DNA of 64,000 nt from Nonomuraea typhae (GTDB lineage Bacteria; Actinomycetota; Actinomycetes; Streptosporangiales; Streptosporangiaceae): contig NZ_VRLV01000002.1 in the NCBI RefSeq assembly GCF_009760925.1, forward strand, positions 868,001 to 932,000, read 5' to 3'. Shown here one piece after another: positions 25,920 through 34,519 of this stretch. Every line of letters starts with the position of its first letter. Position 1 is the stretch's first letter. Under the pieces are notes generated by a model. That model searched no databases, was not told the origin of the DNA, and was given only the letters and a program-made list of their open reading frames with translations. Made by a program: the position numbers and the translations under genes.

Positions 25920-25934
25920 ACTATCGAAGATAGT
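25920..25934. promoter_or_regulatory. ACTAT-type palindromic operator, copy 3
   Basis: ACTATC-GAA-GATAGT, perfect 6-3-6 palindrome upstream of the DUF6153-like gene. It shares the ACTAT-N5-ATAGT frame with the sites at 18123 and 20644, with C/G instead of G/C at the inner arm position. Confidence 0.65.
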
Positions 25935-25945
25935 AGCAATGCGAA

Positions 25946-25975
25946 GGGGCCGGGCAGGCAAAGCCACCCGGCCCC
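25946..25975 (-). terminator. Hairpin after copZ
   Basis: GGGGCCGGG (25946-25954) pairs perfectly with CCCGGCCCC (25967-25975), loop of 12. It lies 24 bases beyond the copZ stop on the minus strand. No T-run follows, so it may terminate weakly or only shield the 3' end. Confidence 0.5.
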
Positions 25976-25998
25976 TCAGGCCAAGAAAGTCCCCGTTC

Positions 25999-26205
25999 TC
26001 AGACCACGACGGCCTCGTATCCCACCTCTTCCACGACGTCGATGATCTGCGTGTCGGCCACACCCTCCGCGGTCACGGTCACCCGCCCGGTGGCCAGTTC
26101 CACGTCAACCTGTGAGACCCCGGCAACCTTGCCGATCTCACCCTTCACCTTGTTGGCGCAGCCGTTGCAGGTCATCCCGGTCACCGCGAACGTCGTCGTG
26201 CTCAT
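25999..26205 (-). CDS. copZ: Copper chaperone CopZ (heavy-metal-associated domain)
   Basis: Cytoplasmic 68-residue ferredoxin-fold metallochaperone carrying Cu(I). The metal loop GMTCNGCANKV has Cys13 and Cys16; the fold is completed by VDVELATGRVTVTAEG and a C-terminal EEVGYEAVV. No P-type ATPase follows within the window, so its delivery partner is elsewhere. Divergent from the FAD oxidoreductase gene; the 95-base gap holds two CsoR-type sites, one for each direction. Confidence 0.93.
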   Translation of the reverse strand: MSTTTFAVTGMTCNGCANKVKGEIGKVAGVSQVDVELATGRVTVTAEGVADTQIIDVVEEVGYEAVVV

Positions 26206-26228
26206 CTCGTCGTGCTTCCCTTCTCTCA

Positions 26229-26245
26229 ATACCCCCAACAGGTAT
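26229..26245. promoter_or_regulatory. CsoR-type operator before copZ
   Basis: ATACCC-CCAAC-AGGTAT, the 6-5-6 layout with one mismatch in the right arm, 23 bases upstream of the copZ ATG. Confidence 0.6.
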
Positions 26246-26270
26246 ACAGGTCCGGCATGGCTTGCGCAAC

Positions 26271-26291
26271 CCATACCCCCTATGGGTATGG
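26271..26291. promoter_or_regulatory. CsoR-type operator before the FAD oxidoreductase
   Basis: CCATACCC-N5-GGGTATGG with N5 = CCTAT, the longest and cleanest copy (8-bp perfect arms), ending 8 bases before the oxidoreductase ATG. It very probably overlaps that promoter. Confidence 0.75.
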
Positions 26292-26299
26292 TCACTGCC

Positions 26300-27466
26300 A
26301 TGCGAACCCTGAACAAGATCACTGTCGTGGGCGCCTCGCTCGCCGGGCTCCGTGCCGTCCAGACCCTGCGCCGCGAGGGCTTCGACGGCGAGATCACCCT
26401 GGTGGGCGCCGAGACCCACCTCCCCTACAACCGCCCGCCGCTGTCCAAGAGCGTCCTGCGCGGCGACGACGACATCCTCCTGCCCGGCGCGGAGGAGCTC
26501 GGCGACGGCTGGCTGCGCGGCCGCAACGCCGTCCGCCTGAACCCGGCCACCAGGACGCTCACGCTGGACGACGCGACCGAGGTCGGCTACGACGGCCTGG
26601 TCATCGCCACCGGCGCCCGCCCCCGCCGCCCCGAGGGCGGCGCCCACACCCTGCGCACGCTGGAGGAGGCCCTCGCGCTGCGCGCGGAACTGGCCCGCGG
26701 CCACGAGCACGTCGTGATCATCGGCGGCGGGTTCATCGGCGGCGAGGTCGCCTCCACCGCCCGCGAGCTGGGCCTCAAGGTGACCCTGATCGACGCCGGA
26801 CGCTACCCCATGCACGCCGGCCTCGGCGACGCGGCCGCCCGGTGGCTGGCCGGGCTGCACGAGCGCAGCGGGGTCGAGCTGATCTCGGGCGTGCGCGTGC
26901 GGGCGGTGCACGAAGGGCGGGTCCACCTGGACGACGGGCGCTCCCTCCCGGCGGACCTGGTCGTGGCCGGGATGGGCGTGCTACCCAACACCGAGTGGCT
27001 GGACGGCAGCGGCCTGGAGGTGGGCGACGGCGTGCTGGCGGACGAGCGGCTGTTCGCCCGGGGGTCGGCGGAGATCGTGGCCGCGGGCGACGTGGCGCGC
27101 TGGCCTCACTCCCTGTACGGCGGCGCGCTGGTCCGCATCGAGCACTGGTCCAACGCCAACGAGCAGGGCGCGGCGGCGGCCAGGAACCTCCTGGCCGGCC
27201 CCCGCGAGGCTCAGGGCTTCGCGGACGTGCCCAGCTTCGCCACCAGCGTGCACGGCAGCCGCGTCCAGACCGCGGGCCTGCCGCACCTGGGCGACCGGGC
27301 CGACGTGGTGACCGGCGCCCCGGAGGAGGACCGGTTCGCGGTGGCCTTCTCCAGGGACGGCGTCCTCGTGGGCGCGGTGGCCGTGAACTCCCCCAAGGAC
27401 CTGATCAAGCTCAAGCGCGGCGTGGCCGCGGGTGCGCCCCGGCAGACCATCTACGACGCTTCCTAG
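26300..27466 (+). CDS. FAD-dependent pyridine nucleotide-disulfide oxidoreductase (ferredoxin reductase type)
   Basis: NAD(P)H-dependent flavoprotein of 388 residues. FAD-binding Rossmann motif VVGASLAGLRAVQTL at the N-terminus, NAD-binding motif VIIGGGFIGGEVASTAREL at about 135-155, and the second FAD motif VAAGDVARW at about 270. There is no CxxxxC redox pair, so it belongs to the ferredoxin/rubredoxin reductase branch (BphA4/CamA-like) rather than disulfide reductases. Control by the adjacent CsoR-type site suggests a role in copper or thiol stress. No ferredoxin gene is adjacent. Confidence 0.9.
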   Translation: MRTLNKITVVGASLAGLRAVQTLRREGFDGEITLVGAETHLPYNRPPLSKSVLRGDDDILLPGAEELGDGWLRGRNAVRLNPATRTLTLDDATEVGYDGLVIATGARPRRPEGGAHTLRTLEEALALRAELARGHEHVVIIGGGFIGGEVASTARELGLKVTLIDAGRYPMHAGLGDAAARWLAGLHERSGVELISGVRVRAVHEGRVHLDDGRSLPADLVVAGMGVLPNTEWLDGSGLEVGDGVLADERLFARGSAEIVAAGDVARWPHSLYGGALVRIEHWSNANEQGAAAARNLLAGPREAQGFADVPSFATSVHGSRVQTAGLPHLGDRADVVTGAPEEDRFAVAFSRDGVLVGAVAVNSPKDLIKLKRGVAAGAPRQTIYDAS

Positions 27467-27647
27467 TAGAATCCCTGGCATGCGCCGAACTTGTCCCGCA
27501 GCCGCCAACCCCGCCTTCACCGCCGTGGACGACGGACGCCTGCCGGCGGTCACTGAGGCAGGTGTGGTGCACGAGTCTGGCGACGGCGGTGCGTCATTCA
27601 ACGTACTCTTCAGACCGGCGAATACCTAATGCCCCGGAGAGACCTGA

Positions 27648-29330
27648 ATGCCGAAAATGTCGACACCCCGTCTCGCCATCGTGATCGTGACCGCCGTGCT
27701 CGGCCTGGCCGTGCTGGCCTATGCCGTACCGGCGATCGCCCTCGCGGGTGACGTGCCCCCGGACACCAAGGTCGCGGGCGTGGACATCGGCGGGCTCTCC
27801 CCCGACCAGGCGCGCTCGCGGCTGGAGGCCGAGCTGGGGCCGCACGCCGCGCGCCCGATCGAGGTGCGCGCCGCGGGCAAGAAGACGCGGCTGAAGCCGG
27901 AGGAACTGGGCCTGTCCGTGGACGCGGCGGCCACCGTCGCGGCCGCGATGGACGGCGCCTCGACCCCGGCCGGGGTCTTCCGCTCGCTGTTCGGCAGCCG
28001 GGTGCTGGAGCCGGTGGTCAAGGTCGACGAGCAAGCCCTGACCGGCCGCATCGCCAAGCTGGCCAAGTCCGTGGACCGCGCTCCGCGCGAGGGCGTGGTC
28101 TCCTACCAGGGCCTGGAGCCGCGCACGAGTCCGCCGAAGAAGGGCCTGGCCCTGGACCGCGCGGGGGCGGCGCAAGCCGTACGGCAGGCGTTCCTGAAGG
28201 AGGGCGGCCCGCTCGAGCTGACCACGAAGAGCCTGCCGCCCACGGTGCCGGCCGAGGACGTGCGCGAGCTGGCCACGACCACGGCGCGCACCGCGGTCGC
28301 CGCGGACCTCACCGTGACCTCCGGCGCCAAGGAGGCGGCGATCACCCGCGCCGAACTGGCCGCCGGCCTGCGCTTCACCGGCGACGACGGCAAGCTGAAG
28401 CCGGTCTTCGACGCCGGGCAGGTGGTGGTCGGCCTGGAGAAGAAGCTGGTGGCGGAGAGTCAGCTCCCGCGCGACGCCACGTTCAAGATCGTGTCGGGCA
28501 AGCCGAAGGTCGTCCCGGCCCGCGACGGCAAGGGCATCGACGTGAAGGCCCTCGGCCAGGCGGTGGCCGCGGCCGTGGCCGCCGGTGAGCGCACGGCCAA
28601 GGCGCCGGTGAAGGTGACGCAGGCCCGCCTGACGACCGAGGCCGCGGGCCGGCTCGGCATCAAGGAGAAGGTCTCCTCCTACACCACCCAGCACACGTGC
28701 TGCGCGCCCCGGGTGACCAACATCCACACGATCGCCGGGATCATCGACGGCTACGTGGTGAAGCCCGGGGAGACGTTCTCGCTCAACGGCATCGTCGGCA
28801 AGCGGGACACCGCCCGCGGCTTCGTCGAGGCACCGATGATCCTCAACGGCCGCTTCGTCAACGACGTCGGCGGCGGCGTCTCGCAGTTCGCCACCACGAT
28901 GTTCAACGCGGTCTTCTTCGGCGGCTTCGAGGACGTCCAGCACATGCCGCACATGTACTACATCTCCCGCTATCCGGCCGGCCGCGAGTCCACGGTCTCC
29001 TTCCCGCAGCCGGACTTCCGGTGGAAGAACGACTCCAAGTACGGCGTGCTGATCAAGACCTCCTTCACCTCGACCTCGATCACCGTGCAGTTCTGGAGCA
29101 CCAAACGCTACGAGGTGACCTCGGAGAGCTCCGGCCGCTACAACGTCAAGAGCTTCCCGTCGCTGAGCGAGTCGGGCCCCAAGTGCCAGCCGATGAGCGG
29201 GGTCGAGGGGTTCACCATCGACGTCTGGCGCATCTTCAAGAAAGCCGGCTCAGGAAAAGACGGCAAGGTCGTGCGCAAGCAGAAGTTCACCACCGTCTAC
29301 CAGCCGGAACCCAAGCTCACCTGCGAGTGA
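27648..29330 (+). CDS. VanW family protein with peptidoglycan-binding-like domains
   Basis: Cell-envelope protein of 560 residues. An N-terminal membrane helix (residues 7-33) is followed by two PG_binding_4-type repeats (one starting VDIGGLSPDQARSRLEAEL, one after about 165), then a VanW domain from about 345 with HTIAGIIDGYVVKPGETFSLNGIVG and GGGVSQFATTMFNAVFF. VanW is an accessory gene in some vancomycin clusters, but proteins of this domain order are widespread in actinobacteria and no resistance genes are nearby. Function in envelope stress or peptidoglycan binding is inferred. Ends 4 bases from the convergent TPR gene. Confidence 0.9.
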   Translation: MPKMSTPRLAIVIVTAVLGLAVLAYAVPAIALAGDVPPDTKVAGVDIGGLSPDQARSRLEAELGPHAARPIEVRAAGKKTRLKPEELGLSVDAAATVAAAMDGASTPAGVFRSLFGSRVLEPVVKVDEQALTGRIAKLAKSVDRAPREGVVSYQGLEPRTSPPKKGLALDRAGAAQAVRQAFLKEGGPLELTTKSLPPTVPAEDVRELATTTARTAVAADLTVTSGAKEAAITRAELAAGLRFTGDDGKLKPVFDAGQVVVGLEKKLVAESQLPRDATFKIVSGKPKVVPARDGKGIDVKALGQAVAAAVAAGERTAKAPVKVTQARLTTEAAGRLGIKEKVSSYTTQHTCCAPRVTNIHTIAGIIDGYVVKPGETFSLNGIVGKRDTARGFVEAPMILNGRFVNDVGGGVSQFATTMFNAVFFGGFEDVQHMPHMYYISRYPAGRESTVSFPQPDFRWKNDSKYGVLIKTSFTSTSITVQFWSTKRYEVTSESSGRYNVKSFPSLSESGPKCQPMSGVEGFTIDVWRIFKKAGSGKDGKVVRKQKFTTVYQPEPKLTCE

Positions 29331-29334
29331 GCGC

Positions 29335-31227
29335 TCACCTGGGCCGGTAGACGCACCGTTGCCCGGTCTGCACGGTGGCACGCAGTTCGGCGCCGATGAC
29401 CGGGTCCGCCGCGGTGATGCGGGCGATCGCGCGCCGGATCGCCTTTCCCACCGAGATCCTGGCCCGCTCCTCCGGCCCGGTGAACGCGCGGGTGCGCCCG
29501 GCCAGCCCGGCCGCCGCCGCGAGCTCGGTGACCAGCCAGTCGTGCTCGGCCCGCAGCGTCGTGGCGCGCTCGAGGTCGTTGAGGGACTCCAGCTCGTCGA
29601 TGTCGTCCCGCAACTGGGTCAGCCGCTGCTGGTAGGCCCGCTTGGCCTCCTCGTCCAGCACCGGCTGGGCCGCGCCGGGCTCGGCCGCGACCGGCCCGGC
29701 CACCAGGTCACCGGCCCGCACCTCGCGCCCGGGATTGTCCAGCAGCGTGGCCAGGTGCCCCATGCCGACGCTGTGGTCCACGAGCACGCTGCGCGTGCCG
29801 AAGGTGAGCCGCCACCGCTGCCCGTGCCGCGCGCACCCCACCTTCCCGGTACGGCGGGCCGCCCCGCCTGCCGGGGCGGGCAGTTCCATGCCCAGTTCGG
29901 CGGCTTCCTGCGCGGCCAGCTCCAGCTCCCGGTCGGCCGGTTCGCCATGCAGGGCGAGCGCCTGGCCCAGCCGCCAGCGCGAGAGCGCGACCGCGGGCCA
30001 GTGGCCGAGCGCGAGGTTGGCGCGGACCGCCTCCCGGAAGTGCGTGATGGCCCGGTCGAGATCGCCGGTGGTCAGGCTGGCGACGCCGAGCGGGTGGTGG
30101 GCCGAGCCCAGGCACGCCACGCCCAGACTGGTGATCACCGGCAGGTGCGCGTAGGGGCGCAGCAGCGTGTAGGCCCCGGCCGACAGGTCGGTGTCGCCGA
30201 GCAGGTGGGCGGCTTCGGCGACGCCGTACAGGGTGGTGAGCCAGACGCTGGAGCTGGGCAGGGCGGACAGGTCCTGGCCCCGCAGGCGGGCGAGCATGTT
30301 GAGCGCCAGGCGGCGCTCGCCCGCCGCCGCGGCGGCCGTGGCGGTGGCGGCGAGGTAGGAGTAGTCCAGGACCCCGAGCACGGGCGAGTTGACCAGCTCG
30401 GCCAGGCCGGGCAGCAGCTCGGGCAGGCGGCCCTGGTACCAGCGGATGATCGTCACCTGGCCGCTGGGCCAGCCGAAGGCGTCGACGTCGCCGGCCCGGG
30501 CGCCGCGTTCGCCGCTGACGGCGGCCAGGTGCTCGGCGTGGGCGAACCGGCCGGCCCGGATGGCGAGCATGACGTCGACGGCGCTGACGATGAAGCCGAC
30601 GGCCAGGTGGTCGGCCTCGTCCAGCAGGGCGCGCAGCTCGTCGAGGGAGCGCTCGGCGTGCGGGTGCCCGGCCAGGAACATGTCGACCGTGCGCCACATC
30701 AGGCCCATCATCAGGTCGCCGCGCCGCCCGGTCCGGCCCGCCTGGCCGATGAGGTCCTCCGCCAGCTCGCGCCGGAGCCTGCCATGCTCCGGCCCGAGGA
30801 CGCAGTGGTGGGCCAGGCTGAGCGTCTCGGCCTGCACGACCGGGTCGCCTGAGTGCCGGGCCTGCGTGAGCATGCCCAGGATGGTGGCGTGCCGGCCGGT
30901 GCGGTAGTCCTCCTCCCCGCTGAGCCGCGCGCGCAGCCGCAGCGCCAGCGGCGAGCGCGGATCGATCATGGACAGCCCGAGCCGCTGGCGGCACCGGATG
31001 CTGTGCGCCTCGGCCGCGGTGCGGTGTTCGTGCACCCAGACTCCGCCCAGGCCGAGTGCCGCTCTGGCCAGCGCCGGCCCGTCTCCGGCACGCTCGGCCT
31101 GGTGGTAGGCGGCCTCGAAGTGGCCGCGTGCGGTCTGCAGATCCCCCTCGTGGTGCAGGGCGTGCTCGCCCGCGAGGAGGGAGACCTCTGCGGAGCCGCG
31201 GATCCCCCGTTCTTGCACCGTGCTCAC
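29335..31227 (-). CDS. Large TPR-repeat protein with conserved C-terminal domain
   Basis: 630-residue soluble protein made of helical repeats (TPR-like, from about 15 to 440) with no ATPase or helix-turn-helix seen. The C-terminus from about 465 carries a winged-helix-like segment (WRLTFGTRSVLVDHSVGMGHLATLL) and the block GPEERARISVGKAIRRAIARI ending RCVYRP. I know this block from the ends of actinobacterial AAA/TPR regulators and stand-alone relatives. GTG start. An AT-rich stretch (31275-31300) upstream is a likely promoter. Probably a regulator or scaffold; no partner is evident. Confidence 0.75.
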   Translation of the reverse strand: MSTVQERGIRGSAEVSLLAGEHALHHEGDLQTARGHFEAAYHQAERAGDGPALARAALGLGGVWVHEHRTAAEAHSIRCRQRLGLSMIDPRSPLALRLRARLSGEEDYRTGRHATILGMLTQARHSGDPVVQAETLSLAHHCVLGPEHGRLRRELAEDLIGQAGRTGRRGDLMMGLMWRTVDMFLAGHPHAERSLDELRALLDEADHLAVGFIVSAVDVMLAIRAGRFAHAEHLAAVSGERGARAGDVDAFGWPSGQVTIIRWYQGRLPELLPGLAELVNSPVLGVLDYSYLAATATAAAAAGERRLALNMLARLRGQDLSALPSSSVWLTTLYGVAEAAHLLGDTDLSAGAYTLLRPYAHLPVITSLGVACLGSAHHPLGVASLTTGDLDRAITHFREAVRANLALGHWPAVALSRWRLGQALALHGEPADRELELAAQEAAELGMELPAPAGGAARRTGKVGCARHGQRWRLTFGTRSVLVDHSVGMGHLATLLDNPGREVRAGDLVAGPVAAEPGAAQPVLDEEAKRAYQQRLTQLRDDIDELESLNDLERATTLRAEHDWLVTELAAAAGLAGRTRAFTGPEERARISVGKAIRRAIARITAADPVIGAELRATVQTGQRCVYRPR

Positions 31228-31341
31228 AGTTCAACCCTCTCGGTTCACGTGATGACGGGGCCCCCAACCGGTTGAAAATCACACTATAAAATAGAACTTC
31301 CGTCTAGATCGAGGGAATAACGGAGAATGCCGCGACCGCGA

Positions 31342-32730
31342 TCAGTGTCCGTGCCCGTGTCCCACGGCCACACCGGAGGGCTTCCCGGCGGGCACCAGGG
31401 CGGCCGACACCCCGGCCGCGACCAGGGCTACTATCGCGCATAGCAGCAGCGCCCGGGTGAACCCGGAGACGTCCGCCGCCCCCGGCGCCAGGCTCGCCGC
31501 GGCCAGCGTGGAGACCACCGCCACCCCGATCGAGCCGCCCAGCTCGTGGAAGGTGTTGAGCACCCCCGAGGCCACCCCCGCCTCCGCGGACGGGACGTTG
31601 GCCATCGTGGTGGTGGTCGCGGTGACGAACGCCGGCCCGATCCCGAAGGCGGCCAGCGTGAAGCCGGGCAGCAACGTGGTCCACACGCTCGCCTCCGGCG
31701 AGATCCGGGTCATGAGCGCCGCGCCGGCGGCGGTGAGCAGGAACGCCCCCACCGCGACCGGCCGCCCGCCGATCCGCCCGACGAGATGCCCGCCCAGCTG
31801 CGCGCCCACGGTGATCGCGACGGCCACCGGCAGGAACAGCAGCCCGGTGACCAGCGCGTCGTAGCCGAGCACCCGCTGCAGGTAGAGCGAGCCGAGGAAG
31901 AAGAGGCCGAGCAGCAGCCCGGTCGCGACGAGCATGAGGAAGGTGCCGGAGACGACCGGCCGCCTGGCCATCGTGCTCGCCCGCATCAGCGGCGCGCGCA
32001 CGCTCCGCTGGACCAGCGCGAACGCCGCATACGCCAGGGCCGCCCCGCCGAGCGCCACGAGCGTGCCGAATCCGCCCCAGCCCGACTCCCCCGCCGTGAC
32101 CAGCCCGAACACCAGCAGCCCCGTGGCCAGCGTGACCAGGGCCGCCCCCGGCACGTCCACGCCGCCCCGGCCCCTGGCCGCGCCCGGCCCGACGAGCCGG
32201 GGCAGCGCCAGCAGCACGGCCAGCCCGATCGGCACGTTGACGAAGAACACCCAGCTCCATCCGGGTCCCGCGGTCAGCAACCCGCCGGCCAGCACGCCGA
32301 CCGCGGCGCCGGAGCCGCCGATGGCGCCCCAGATCCCGAGCGCCCGGTTGCGATCCTGCCCGTGATACGCAGCGCTGATCACGGCCAGCGCGGACGGTGA
32401 CATCAGCGCCGCCCCGATCCCCTGCAGCCCGCGCCCGGCGATCAGCGCGGCGCCGTCCCATGCCAGCCCGCACAGCAGCGAGGCCGGCGTGAACACCCCC
32501 AGCCCGGCCAGCAGGGTCCGCCGCGCCCCGAACAGGTCGGCCAGCCGCCCGCCGAGCACCATCAGGCCGCCGAACAGCAGCGTGTAGGCCGTCACCACCC
32601 AGGTCAGCGCCTCCCGGCCGAGCCCCAGGTCCGTTCCGATGTCCGGCAGCGCCACCTGCACCACCGTGATGTCCACGATCAGCATGAACTGGGCCAGTCC
32701 GAGCAGTCCCAAGACGCGCCAGCGTCCCAT
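31342..32730 (-). CDS. DHA2 family MFS efflux transporter with His-rich tail
   Basis: Fourteen-helix drug:proton antiporter type, 462 residues. Marks of the family are FMLIVDITVVQVALPDIGTDLG (motif D1-like), GGRLADLFGARRTLL (motif A) and GIWGAIGGSGAAVGVLAGGLL (motif C). The protein ends VAVGHGHGH, an unusual metal-binding-type tail. It is divergent from csoR, and the shared gap holds a CsoR-type site at 32794-32810, so it may be copper-regulated. Export substrate unknown. Confidence 0.9.
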   Translation of the reverse strand: MGRWRVLGLLGLAQFMLIVDITVVQVALPDIGTDLGLGREALTWVVTAYTLLFGGLMVLGGRLADLFGARRTLLAGLGVFTPASLLCGLAWDGAALIAGRGLQGIGAALMSPSALAVISAAYHGQDRNRALGIWGAIGGSGAAVGVLAGGLLTAGPGWSWVFFVNVPIGLAVLLALPRLVGPGAARGRGGVDVPGAALVTLATGLLVFGLVTAGESGWGGFGTLVALGGAALAYAAFALVQRSVRAPLMRASTMARRPVVSGTFLMLVATGLLLGLFFLGSLYLQRVLGYDALVTGLLFLPVAVAITVGAQLGGHLVGRIGGRPVAVGAFLLTAAGAALMTRISPEASVWTTLLPGFTLAAFGIGPAFVTATTTTMANVPSAEAGVASGVLNTFHELGGSIGVAVVSTLAAASLAPGAADVSGFTRALLLCAIVALVAAGVSAALVPAGKPSGVAVGHGHGH

Positions 32731-32793
32731 GAACGGTCACCTCCATAAGTCGAACACTGATGTTCAAGTTAGCGCATGAAAGTATCCCGTGGA

Positions 32794-32810
32794 ATACGGT
32801 AGGGGGGTAT
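32794..32810. promoter_or_regulatory. CsoR-type operator between csoR and the MFS gene
   Basis: ATACGG-TAGGG-GGGTAT, 6-5-6 layout with two mismatches in the left arm. It lies 39 bases upstream of the csoR GTG and 64 bases upstream of the MFS start, fitting autoregulation plus control of the transporter. Confidence 0.6.
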
Positions 32811-32848
32811 GGTGTTGCTCCAGGACAGATGGAGAGGACGGGGATCAC

Positions 32849-33130
32849 GTGAACGGTTACACCGACAACAAGCAGGAGCACCTGCGCCGCCTGCGCCGGA
32901 TCGAGGGACAGGCCAGGGGCCTGCAGCGCATGGTCGAGGACGACAAGTACTGCATCGACATCCTCACCCAGGTGTCGGCGGCCACGAGCGCGCTGCAGTC
33001 GTTCGCCCTGTCGCTCCTGGAGGAGCACATGGCGCACTGCGTCGCCGAGGCCACCCAGAAGGGCGGCGAGGAGGCGCAGCTCAAGGTGAAGGAGGCGGCC
33101 GACGCCATCGCCCGCCTGGTGCGATCCTGA
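32849..33130 (+). CDS. csoR: Copper-sensing transcriptional repressor CsoR
   Basis: All-helical metal-sensing repressor of 93 residues that leaves DNA when it binds Cu(I). The Cu(I) triad is complete: Cys35 (DDKYCIDIL), His60 and Cys64 (EEHMAHC), with the same spacing as the Mycobacterium tuberculosis protein (Cys36/His61/Cys65). The RRIEGQARGLQRMV helix is the family hallmark. GTG 32849 is chosen because it gives the usual short N-terminus and has a GAGGACGGGG site; the frame is open 20 codons further up. It is the likely owner of the 17-bp sites found at five loci here. Confidence 0.93.
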   Translation: MNGYTDNKQEHLRRLRRIEGQARGLQRMVEDDKYCIDILTQVSAATSALQSFALSLLEEHMAHCVAEATQKGGEEAQLKVKEAADAIARLVRS

Positions 33131-33232
33131 CCCCCGCGACATCACCCCGATCCGGCAGCGCGAGCGGGTCCGGCCGGCCCGGCGACCCGGGCGTGTGGAT
33201 GGTCCACTGAGCGGCATGATGCCGCTGCTCGG

Positions 33233-34519
33233 CTAGGAGAGCGGCGGCAGCCGTTCCGAGTAGAGCCAGGCCATGAAGAAGGCGTCCAGCGACCCGGCGG
33301 CGTAGCGGGCGGCCAGTTCGGTGAAGCGGCCGGTGGTGACGGTGCCGTGGCGGTAGCCGTCGGCCCACTCGTGCAGCACCGCGCGGAAGGCGGGCTCGCC
33401 GAGCCGCTCGCGCAGCGCGTGCAGGGTGAGCGCGCCGCGCTTGTAGACCCGGTCGTCGAACAGGCGTTTCGGCCCCGGATCCGCCAGCACGAAGTCGGCC
33501 GGGCGGGCGGCCAGCCTGGCGTGCCAGCGGCGCGCGTGCGCGGCCGCCGGCTCGCCGCCCGACGCCTCCGACCAGAGCCATTCGGCGTAGCAGGCGAAGC
33601 CCTCGTGCAGCCAGATGTCACGCCAGTAGGCCAGCGTGAGGCTGTTGCCGAACCACTGGTGCGCCAGCTCGTGCGCCACCAGGCGTTCCTCGGCGAGCTG
33701 GTTCGGCCCGAAGATCGACATGCTCTGCGCCTCGACCGGGATCTCCAGGTCGTCCTCGGTCACCACTACCGCGTACTCGTCGAACGGGTAGGGGCCGAAC
33801 CATTCACCGAAGACCCGCATCATCCGGTCCTGCCGGGCCAGCGCCTGCCGCGCCCTGGCCATCCCGGCAGCCGGGGCGGCCAGCCGCTGCGGCACCTGCC
33901 CGGGCAGCTCGCCGACCTGGTAGCGGCCGATCTGCACGGTCGCCAGATAGGACGCCATCGGCGCGCTCTCGCGGTAGACCCACGTGGTGCGCGATCCGGC
34001 CCGCCGCATCGAGGCCAGCCGCCCGTTGCACACCACCGTGTACGGCGCGGCCGTCGTGATCGCGATCTGGTAGGTCGCCTTGTCCGAGGGCCGGTCGTTG
34101 CACGGGAACCAGGAGGAGGCGCCGGTCGGCTGGCTGGCCACCAGCGCGCCGTCCTCCAGTTGCTCCCAGCCGAGCGGCCCCCACGGGCTGGGCACGGGCC
34201 GGGGGTTGCCGGAGTACCTCACCTCGACGGTGAACGCGCCGCCCTCGGGCAGCCAGCGCCCGGGGTTCACGCGCAGCTTGCCCGCCCGGTGGGTGAACTT
34301 GGTCCGGCGCCCGCCGACCAGCACCTGGGCCACGCGCATCGGCGTCCCCAGGTCCAGGCGTACCTGGTCGAGCGGCTCGTTGGCGACCGCGGACAGCGTC
34401 GCCACGCCCGCCAGCCGGTTCGGCTCGGGACGGTAGTCCAGAGCCAGATCGTAGTGCCTTACGGAGTAACCTTCATCGCCCCGGTCGGGGAAGTACCGCA
34501 CCGCTCTCCCGTCGATCAC
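33233..34519 (-). CDS. M1 family zinc metallopeptidase (aminopeptidase N-like)
   Basis: Gluzincin aminopeptidase of 428 residues, a short M1 form without the C-terminal helical domain. The zinc motif HELAHQWFGNSL (about residue 283) and the downstream third ligand in WLHEGFACYAE (18 residues later) are intact; the exopeptidase GxMEN-type motif is replaced by VEAQSMS, which may alter N-terminal recognition. GTG 34519 is chosen because it overlaps the stop of the synthetase gene (GTGA). The coupling suggests the peptidase and synthetase act in one pathway. Confidence 0.88.
   Translation of the reverse strand: MIDGRAVRYFPDRGDEGYSVRHYDLALDYRPEPNRLAGVATLSAVANEPLDQVRLDLGTPMRVAQVLVGGRRTKFTHRAGKLRVNPGRWLPEGGAFTVEVRYSGNPRPVPSPWGPLGWEQLEDGALVASQPTGASSWFPCNDRPSDKATYQIAITTAAPYTVVCNGRLASMRRAGSRTTWVYRESAPMASYLATVQIGRYQVGELPGQVPQRLAAPAAGMARARQALARQDRMMRVFGEWFGPYPFDEYAVVVTEDDLEIPVEAQSMSIFGPNQLAEERLVAHELAHQWFGNSLTLAYWRDIWLHEGFACYAEWLWSEASGGEPAAAHARRWHARLAARPADFVLADPGPKRLFDDRVYKRGALTLHALRERLGEPAFRAVLHEWADGYRHGTVTTGRFTELAARYAAGSLDAFFMAWLYSERLPPLS

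Noticed and set aside
27432..27629. 65-codon plus-strand ORF between the FAD oxidoreductase and VanW genes
   Set aside because: Starts inside the previous gene, has no ribosome site and no family.
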